A DNA stretch of 64,000 nucleotides from Acheta domesticus. Lineage: Eukaryota > Arthropoda > Insecta > Orthoptera > Gryllidae. A program made the translations under genes and the position numbers. Numbering within the stretch: position 1 is the stretch's first letter; each line of letters starts with the position of its first letter. Shown piece by piece: positions 56,868 through 64,000 of this stretch. Below the pieces are notes generated by a model. That model did no database searches, was not told the origin of the DNA, and was given only the letters and a program-made list of their open reading frames with translations. The stretch lies in the NCBI GenBank assembly GCA_031308135.1, contig JAHLJT010009419.1, positions 35,147,221 to 35,211,220 of the forward strand, given 5' to 3'.

Positions 56868-56921
56868 TTCCATGTCGCCGGGCAGGTTTCAGCTCGACAG
56901 CCCGTGGAGCGTGAGACTCAC
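56868..56921 (-). other. Candidate host microexon or recursive-splicing exon
   Basis: On the minus strand a pyrimidine-rich acceptor (CATTCGTAACCGTTCTTGTTACAG) precedes a 54-nt GC-rich block, and an excellent donor GAA|GTAAGTTT follows it. Of the three frames only one is open, giving ESHAPRAVELKPARRHG with one extra base on each side, so the exon would be symmetric in phase. The block starts with GTGAGT, making the acceptor junction CAG|GTGAGT, which is also a strong donor. This is the combined acceptor/donor pattern of recursive splice sites in long introns. The host gene is unknown. It could be a coding microexon, an RS exon or chance. Confidence 0.4.
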
Positions 56922-56965
56922 CTGTAACAAGAACGGTTACGAATGAGACACGGTTTATAGTAGAG

Positions 56966-57013
<48 letters not shown>

Positions 57014-57014
57014 G
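56966..57014. repeat. (AAT)n microsatellite
   Basis: About 16 AAT triplets, 45 bp from the exon-like block. One of the neighbourhood's TAA arrays. Confidence 0.95.
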
Positions 57015-57246
57015 ATTTTTATTATTTCTGCAGATAGGTTTATGCAACCTCGTGAAAGAACACTACAATTTACATATTACAATTAAGAATATTAACACAA
57101 TGTAATTTTAAATTATTTTAAGACAATAATAATATGATAACAATAAAGGCAACAATAACAATAGAATTAACTCTACATTTTATGGCTGTCTTGCACATAT
57201 ATTTTAAACTAATAAATACACATTTTAATTACATAATAATAATAAT

Positions 57247-57398
57247 AGATAAAATTGTTATGAATATTTCACAGAATGATAAATGCGACATTTGTCTCCA
57301 ACCGGTAGAAACTATTGATATTTTCTCAGATTGTTGAAGCTCAGATTCTAGCAAAGTCCAAATACATGAAAATACACGACAGGGTATGTTGCAGAAAA
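57247..57398 (+). pseudogene. Fragment of a Dong-like LINE (zinc-knuckle region)
   Basis: This plus-strand piece aligns at DNA level with the CCHC region of the complete minus-strand element. Shared blocks are ATGATAAATGC, GTAGAAAC...ATTGAT, TCTAGCAAAG and ACGACAGGGT. The translation NDKCDICLQPVETID corresponds to DDKCRICQEQVETID. A frameshift and stop follow directly (TGTTGA near 57335), and the His and last Cys are lost. It sits directly beside short TAA runs (57234-57249). It is from a related but not identical element. Confidence 0.75.
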
Positions 57399-57808
57399 CG
57401 CCAAACCGTCGATCACAAGTTTCTAGCAAGCAAATGTTGTGTAGATCGCAGGTTCATACTCAGGATAGTCGGGAGTTGCTTCACTGAGCTCTGACGTATG
57501 ACTGACAAAATTAGCTTCTGGCATTACTCCCGCGCAAATGTCACTCACAGCCTCATCGTTGATTGTATGAGAGTGAGGTTATATCCGTTACTACTGTACG
57601 AATCAAGCATTTGTTAATGTGAATAGTTTGATTCACTCATTGATACTAAGCAACATTCGCGTTAGCAAAAATCAAAAAACCCATCACTTGCATTTGCAAC
57701 GGAAAAACGATTACTTCTTTGCGCAGGTAAAGGACAAATATGTGTTTACTGTGCTAAGCAAAATTATTAGTTGGGAAGAAAAGGGTACATGCTGATTGGC
57801 AACATAAT

Positions 57809-57810
<2 letters not shown>
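57399..57810. other. Spacer, nothing recognised
   Basis: May include more decayed element sequence. No frame supports it. Confidence 0.3.

Positions 57811-57855
<45 letters not shown>
57811..57855. repeat. (AAT)n microsatellite
   Basis: About 15 triplets. It borders the left end of a region containing a decayed R4-like element on its right. Confidence 0.95.
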
Positions 57856-57857
<2 letters not shown>

Positions 57858-58589
57858 TATATGGATATGCCCTGTATGGTCTCCGGAGTATTTATAGGAG
57901 AATACCATATGAACTCCACCCTGAGACAAGAGGCGACAAAATCCCTACCACTAAAAGTAAATACTTTTCTCACTTATTCTCCTTTCCCTACCACCTGGAA
58001 GCCAACGAGTGGATGGAAGAACTTACGAGAAACCTGGTAGCCATCAAAATAAATTTCCTATTTTTCTTACATAACGTAATCCTAAATTTCAAAGTTTGAT
58101 GAAAAGATTGATGAAAAAAGACCCATGTCTGGGGGAACAAGGTGAAGACCCTAACTCAACAACTGCTAGGCAGTAGAGGCAACCCTTCCTACAGGATTAG
58201 TTCATAGGAAAGCAAGTTAAGAGGCATACAGATGGCAGCTCTGTTTGAGTGGTAGCGAGTAATGTTCTTGACACCCTGACGGCAGGCCGAAGCGGATGAC
58301 CTAGGTTAACCAGCAAAAGAATCGGGTCATGCACAGTAAAATTAAAGTGACAATAGAGGCAAAATTTATTAAAGGAATGAAAATTATATTCAAAACGTTT
58401 CTCAACTCACGAAGTATTCCAGCAACAATATATACGCGATATACCAATAATTACATTCTCGTTGGAAGTCGCCAAATGGTCGAAAACTGATCGTGTATTT
58501 TTGAGAAGGCTTAGCAGTGTCTAAATGACCGATTCTAAATTGTCCATCCCCAGACTCCAATCCACAAGATCACCTCCAAAGAAGATGGA
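57856..58589 (+). other. Possible 5' part of a decayed R4-like element
   Basis: Non-coding, of moderate composition. It lies between a TAA array and clearly homologous 3' coding remains in the same orientation, so it may be the element's decayed 5' portion. No motif proves that. Confidence 0.3.
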
Positions 58590-59480
58590 AGGTTGTGACA
58601 CCTTAAAAATTAGAAATATTTAAACAAAACAGGGCATCAGTATGAGGAAGTACTTCCTGAAGAAAGCTGTATCAACTCATCAACACTAAGTAATACAGGA
58701 AGCACATGTTTATTACAGGCCTATGCACTCTGTCTAAACCAAAAATAAATTGAACACCAACAATCATTCTTCGACCGAGAGATGGAGTTATGGAAGTAGA
58801 AGTCAATTCATGACTGAAATTCCCTACATCAATGTCGACGTTGATTCGTCGTACAAATGGCTCAGTATTGGATACCTACACACCAAAACAGAACTCCTTA
58901 GTTTTGGGGTTCTTCGTTGCAATCCAGTATCAAGTAATTGCAACAAGGAATTATTTGAAATACGTAATAAAAGATAGGGATGTGCCTTCTGATGAGTGTC
59001 GGTCCTGTGGTCTATCGTTTGATCTTCGGTTTAGCACCATGTCATGATGCATCATACTAAAAGTATGTCCCCAACGACGTTCTTAACGCAACAAATATAA
59101 ACCGTACTGGAACCGAAGGATACTGACAGACTGAATACTTCACCACAACAGACCTGTTACAAAACTTGTAAAAACAAGAAAGTAGAGTTAGTCGAACCAG
59201 AAATTTTACGACAATGTATTATATGAAGATCCGCAAATATAAAGAACTGGCCTACATTGTGAAGGAACAGTGTAACATCCTGGAAATAAAGTGTGTCCCC
59301 CTAGTGCTTGCAGCAAATGACGTCATTTCGAAGACCATATGTACTGACTAGAATCATTCAAAATTAAAAAAAGAATACAGCCATCAGTCTCCATAAATTT
59401 GTTTGACTCAGTACACGCTCTTTGGTCAAGAAATGTCTGGGAAATATTTAGGTTGTATAATAAATGTTTATCTCATTATT
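58590..59480 (+). pseudogene. Decayed R2/R4-type LINE, C-terminal half
   Basis: Scattered frames on the plus strand give, in order, pieces of the region between reverse transcriptase and endonuclease found in this LINE group: MRKYFLKKA (near 58640), SSYKWLSIGYLHTKTELL (58846-58900), then shifted frame FVAIQYQVIATRNYLKYVIK and DVPSDECRSCG. After more breaks comes RKYKELAYIVKEQCNILEIK with CVPLVLAANDVISKTI (59230-59345). The complete element at 50-54 kb has the equivalent KYKSLEIEISRMWG...VVPIVIGALGFVPQ block. Several stops and frameshifts make it non-functional. It is a different, older lineage from the intact element, and its 3' side leads to the TAA array at 59650. Confidence 0.75.
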
Positions 59481-59649
59481 TCTATATTGAACACATAAAT
59501 GTTTATTAGTTGTATTTTCTGACATATTAATATAACTATTATAACTGTTTATTGGTGTACAATTCATCTGATATTTTATTATTTTGGTTGTCGTAGTTCG
59601 ATAGATATATATGACTTCTGATTATGTACCAGTGAACTGTTCATGATTA

Positions 59650-59703
<54 letters not shown>
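59650..59703. repeat. (AAT)n microsatellite
   Basis: About 18 triplets at the 3' side of the decayed R4-like element, the same relation as in the intact element. Confidence 0.95.
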
Positions 59704-59704
<1 letters not shown>

Positions 59705-61055
59705 GAATCAATTATTGCATAATCTCTTGTTGTAGAATTTAAAGACGTAAACATTTAGAGATATGAATTACGCGGCAGACATCGCAAAGCATAAATCCAG
59801 ATTGAGAATATGGGGGCGATGTTCTTCACACCCCTAAAAAAATTTTTTTTCCAGTTTTACAGAATTTATTCAAAGCAGTTACTACATATTGATCGCATCA
59901 TATTCTAAGGAGTACTCCGACGAATACACGTTGCTTTAATTTTTTATTCTTTTTTGCTCACATTTCAAGCATACCTTTTATTTTTTTTTTTTTCAAAAAC
60001 ATTTAAGGAGATGGTCCTCACTAACCCCCTCTGAAATACAACTTCTGTATGAAATAAATTCCGTATCTGCTCTGCCAAGAAACATTACCCAGATGAGGCG
60101 CCTATCGGAGGGTGCACGGGCGGTTGCACACAAGGCCCCGCGGATCCCAGGGCAGCACCCCGAACTGCGCCCGCTCACCGCAGCAGCGCGCAGCGCGCTC
60201 TCGCACGCCAAGGCATAAACCATCCAGTTTACGACACAAAACCGCAATTCAATCCCACTTAAATTTATATTAGGGTTTACAACCAATGAAATCGCAGCAA
60301 GCACGGGCTTGGACAAAACGAGCCGGCACTTGAGACTTTAAGTTCCACTTCTCCCCCCCTCTAGATCCAGGCACATTCAGATACAATTCACATGACAAAA
60401 CATTTCTCCGCAATGAGCTGGATTTAATTGGTCCTCGGCTGCATTTATTATACTCAGTAAGCCACAAAGATCGAGAAGAGCTTGCGAGTAGTTTAGGATG
60501 TCGCAATGCTTTTGAGGAACGTCCTTCATTTTGAGTATCTACAGCGGATCGTATTATAATACAAAACTTCAAATATGGGTTATGTTCTTCAGCTGTTCGA
60601 AATACAAAACCGAGTGTTCTGTGTTTATTGTAAGTAATGTAATTTTTAAATAATTAGCTCTATACACAATCTATTTTGTGCGTAAAATACTATGTACGTA
60701 ATATATTATTGGTACACAGTATATTACGCACTGGGTAAAATTTTTACTATTAATATTAAATTTTGTTTCTGTTATATTTCATATTTATTACAAAAATATT
60801 TATCAATATTTATCAATTCAAGTTGTTGGGTGCTGCAAAGAAAATATCTAATTTTAACAAATCATCGGACAGATGTTCTGGGGCTACTTTCATTAAAGCT
60901 CATAATGGAAGACAGTAGCTCACGAATGTGAGTAGAACCAAACCACAGGGAAACAGTATCTAATAATGCAAAATTTACGGGTCATCAGGCGAGCCCTGAC
61001 TACTTCTTCTGGACTCTGCCGACATCTCCCTGGGAACCTCCCAGAAAGGGGCAAG
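59704..61055. other. AT-rich DNA with a small CpG-rich patch
   Basis: 60105-60205 is CpG-rich. Poly-T at 59979-59993. No gene, tRNA or repeat identified. Confidence 0.4.
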
Positions 61056-61059
61056 GCAC

Positions 61060-61633
61060 CAGTGTTGCCAGACGATCAAATGTATATCGCAATACCAACC
61101 TTCAAAAACACTGGTACTTTCACTCAAATTCCTGGTACCAATGCCAATTTATTTAAATTCTAAAATTGTTCATGTTATAACTCTATTATGTTTTAAAAGC
61201 GCACAAGAAGTTCGTTGAACGTATCTCAATATCGATTCATTTTTATAAAATGAATCGATATTGAGCTAAGTTTAACGAACTTCTACACGATAACCTACAA
61301 GGAAGATGGTTCTATAAGGAATGGTCATATCCTCTACTATAGCAGTGCTAGAAAAGCACCTACATCACTTTTAATGCTGTGGCATTAATCCTATGTCACT
61401 TGTAATGCTTTACGGCAGTGTGTTCACCAATCTCATAGTTATTTGTAATATTAGTGTTTGTGTTAAATTATTGAATAAAAAAGATTATACGAATCTTAAA
61501 TTGAACATCATCAATTATCGTACACATAAAATCCTGGTATTTAAGCGTACCAGGATGCATTTAACCTGGTACATGGTATCTTTATTAAAATCCTGATAAA
61601 ACTACCAAGATCCTGTTACGTCTGGCAACACTG
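61060..61633. mobile_element. 574-bp inverted-repeat element (MITE) with internal hairpin
   Basis: CAGTGTTGCCAGACG at 61060-61074 and its exact complement at 61619-61633 form 15-bp terminal inverted repeats. The interior is AT-rich and non-coding and carries a second palindrome at 61207-61283, plus several CTGGTAC/CCTGGTA motifs near both ends. No clear target duplication was found. CAGTG termini suit several DNA-transposon superfamilies, so I do not assign one. Confidence 0.7.
61207..61283. repeat. Near-perfect hairpin, 38-bp arms
   Basis: GAAGTTCGTTGAACGTATC, then TCAATATCGATTCATTTT, is followed immediately by its complement (AAAATGAATCGATATTGA and GCTAAGTTTAACGAACTTC) with few mismatches and almost no loop. 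The size would suit a miRNA-like precursor, but it lies inside a MITE. Confidence 0.85.
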
Positions 61634-61647
61634 CCTCGCAACTTAGC

Positions 61648-61695
61648 ATTCCTCTTCAGGCTCTCAAACTCATTCCTCTTCAGGCTCTCAAACTC
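61648..61695. repeat. 24-bp tandem duplication
   Basis: ATTCCTCTTCAGGCTCTCAA followed by ACTC is present twice without change, just outside the MITE terminus. Confidence 0.9.
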
Positions 61696-61865
61696 ATTCG
61701 AGAGCTGCAGGCGACTGCTCGCACTTATTGTTATTTCGTTTGTTTAGAAAGAAAACGTAAGGAAAAGAGTAAACGGGCTGATCTTTTGGGGTCAATTAAA
61801 AATACTAATCTAAATTATTTTAGTAGTTTGACGAGACTTGTTATGCAATGTTCTCTTTATCTCTA

Positions 61866-63336
61866 TAGGGTGTCCCACCAACTATGGGCCATCCCCATAA
61901 CTTCTAAACGATTCACAATATCGAAGTGCAGTTTTCGCTCAACAATGCGGAATCATGGAGCAAGTATTAATAAGAAAACGTCTATAATATTTGTAGTTTG
62001 TGAGAAATTTAATCATCAATGGATTTATATATTTTATTCAACAGCAATGGATAGATCATAGAAAGATGAATACAATGATGTTCCATATGTTAGTATTATG
62101 ATAGTAATTTGAGAGTGAAACGAGACTTTCTGCGATGTGATTTGAGATTAAACGGGCAGCCCCCACCCTTCCCCAGTTGCCTTTGGGGAAGGAGGCCTTC
62201 GCTTCGCAGCGCCGAGACTCTTACGGGGAGAGATGAAACTGAGTGGGGCGGCAGCGCAAATAGTTTTGACTAGACGGAAAAAATAAATTTTAACGACCAG
62301 AATGAATGATTTTTTCATTGATTCATCAGAAGTGATTATTTCTTTCACTGATTGAAATTCCAAAGCATAGATCATTGAAATGAACGATATAATGTAATTG
62401 GTAGTGTAAGGAAAATACTAATGAAGGTCATTTTCAAATTTAACACAATCGAGCTCGAGGTCGAATGGCTGTAAGAAAGAGCCTGTATTTTAAAACATTT
62501 CAAATACAATTCAATTTCATTTGAAAGGTTGAAGATTTTCACTGTCTCCAGAACATCAAATTACGAAAAGGTAGAAATTTTGTCATTATTGCCACTTACT
62601 TCTCATTGTAAATTTACAAAATTAAAATAAGACGTAGATTATGCAAGAAAAACGGAAGAAAATTATGAACATAAATTATTTACTAAGCTCTGAGACCACC
62701 ATCGACAGTAATACAGATCTGCAATCGTGTGTGCAAAGGCCGGTGAAGTGATTACAGTAATTTGGGACGTAATACATCGATGCTTTGGAATTTCAACGAG
62801 AAGGGAAGTTTAATTTTAATGAATCAATGGCAAAAAACTTTAATTTTCATACTGATGTTTGTTCCTGTGTCAGTCACGACAAGACCATTGTCATGATTGT
62901 GTAGTTTTACACCTCTATCCCCCATTGCTCCCATACACCGCTCAGTCTTCCCTCTCCCCGCAACAATCTCGTTGCCGTGAACGCCAGCTTCCCCATAGGC
63001 AACATTTGGAAGGGCTGCTACAGGAAATATTGTCCTTTTAATTTAAAATCACATTTCAAAAAACCTTTGTACTCAAATTACTATCATTATACTAACATAA
63101 GAGACATCATTGTATTCCTCTTTTTATGGTCTATCCATTGCTGACGAGAAAAATATAGTTCTATTCAAAAAATCAAAGTTGATTAAATTTCTGAAAAACT
63201 AAAAAGTTACAAAAGATTTCTCTATGGCTAATTACTTGCCCCATGATTCCGCATTGTTGAGCGGCGAAAATTGCACTTCGATATCATAAACCGTTTAGAA
63301 GTTATGGGGGTGGTCCATAGTTGGTGGGATATCCTG
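61866..63336. mobile_element. 1.47-kb element with ~290-bp terminal inverted repeats
   Basis: The left end, from 61866 (TAGGGTGTCCCACCAACTAT), is matched in reverse complement by the right end at 63336 (CAGGATATCCCACCAACTAT). The match continues through CCCCATAACTTCTAAACG, ATATCGAAGTGCA, CAACAATGCGGAATCATGG, CAGCAATGGATAGA and ATAATGATAGTAATTTGAG for about 290 bp. A TA dinucleotide lies just outside each end (61864-61865, 63337-63338), as for Tc1/mariner-type insertion. The interior has no transposase frame, so it is non-autonomous or gutted. The arms differ at roughly a fifth of positions, so it is old. Confidence 0.8.
62155..62275. other. GC-rich island inside the TIR element
   Basis: A GC-rich ~120-bp patch with a hairpin CCTTCCCC-AGTTGCCTTT-GGGGAAGG (62169-62194), unlike the AT-rich element around it. 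It may be a nested insertion. No target duplication was identified. Confidence 0.35.
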
Positions 63337-63338
63337 TA

Positions 63339-64000
63339 TTTACTAGTGTCTTTCACTTCTAATCTGCGCAGAACCTGTTATGTCTTCGTTCTCTTAGTTA
63401 AAATGGTAACTTTAAACGAACAAAACAAATTTTGCGAAACACAAATTCGGTGAGCAAAACAATAAATGATGAAAATACTGGTTCACATGTGAAAAAAAAA
63501 TCTTTCCCAGGAAACTGATTTTGAAGTTACTACAATAATTTTGCTCTTTAATCCACAAGTATATCATAATCGATTAGCATGTCTGAGCTCTTTTCAGATT
63601 TCCTCGCATTCAGTGGCCATAAGGCGTCATGCTTTCTCTGCCTGAAGCTTGGGTGGGTTGCTCTTTGCTCTCAGAAGGCAGCAACGTTGGTATAGGAGGG
63701 CTAAGGGAAATTACGGGGGCAATCGCCGCGCAGTCTTGAGAGATCCAACGGTCAATGCAGAAGATGCAGCCGCAACACCTTGTGAACTAATTCGCTCTCT
63801 TTTTGTATATTTGCTTGTGCATTTCAATTCTAATAATTCGACTCTCTTTCCAATGCCTTCCGCGTTATGTTTTCTTTAACGTTTTGTACGGTATTTGCTT
63901 ACAACCCATTTATATTCTCTCAAAGAATTTACGTTCCCTTGGATTCGTATTAATATTAAAGAAGCTAAGTAAATTAATTTTTCTCATTTCCCAAGCGCAC
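63339..64000. other. Unique sequence to the window end
   Basis: Nothing recognised. A 76-codon frame at 63649-63879 has no domain. Confidence 0.4.

Overview
This is eukaryotic nuclear DNA, most likely from an arthropod with a large, repeat-rich genome. An orthopteroid (polyneopteran) insect is my best guess, and the lineage is inference only. The evidence is: no bacterial-style gene packing; AT-rich DNA broken by about fifteen CpG-dense islands; many (AAT)n, (CA)n and (GA)n microsatellites; several families of tRNA-derived SINEs; and LINE, LTR-like and inverted-repeat DNA elements typical of insects. No host protein-coding gene can be assembled. The only host exon candidate is a 54-nt open block with both splice sites on the minus strand at 56868-56921.

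Region by region. 1-10 kb: SINEs of two families (called A and B here), a ~200-bp-arm fold-back at 3.5-4.0 kb, a SINE A copy split by a 590-bp LTR-like insertion with a 6-bp target duplication, and a perfect 79-bp-arm palindrome at 8.5-8.7 kb. 10-20 kb: a GC-rich 62-76-bp minisatellite, CpG islands, two more SINE A copies (one carrying a 262-bp insertion) and a small terminal-inverted-repeat element. 20-38 kb: AT-rich DNA, then an unusual zone of strand-asymmetric DNA: polypurine tracts, a ~175-188-bp pyrimidine minisatellite at 27.5-28.8 kb, a 276-bp tandem duplication, a degenerate purine-rich repeat zone, and an 81-bp pyrimidine repeat. 38-50 kb: a LINE 3' relic, CpG islands, and SINEs including a SINE B nested in a SINE A with a recognisable target duplication.

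50-60 kb is the most informative part. A structurally complete R4/Dong-type LINE (one 1187-codon ORF with reverse transcriptase, CCHC motif and restriction-like endonuclease) sits inside a TAA/ATT microsatellite on the minus strand. Next to it are decayed pieces of related elements on the plus strand, also beside TAA arrays, so the neighbourhood looks like a repeated landing zone for a microsatellite-targeting retrotransposon. A 5'-truncated jockey-like LINE with a perfect 14-bp target duplication lies between them in a CpG island. 61-63.4 kb holds two inverted-repeat DNA elements: a 574-bp one with 15-bp termini and a 1.47-kb one with ~290-bp terminal repeats flanked by TA.

The mobile elements do not form a pathway. 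The SINEs probably depended on LINE machinery supplied elsewhere, and the inverted-repeat elements lack a visible transposase. Almost all open frames in the GC-rich and pyrimidine-rich zones arise because stop codons are rare there, and I have not called them genes.
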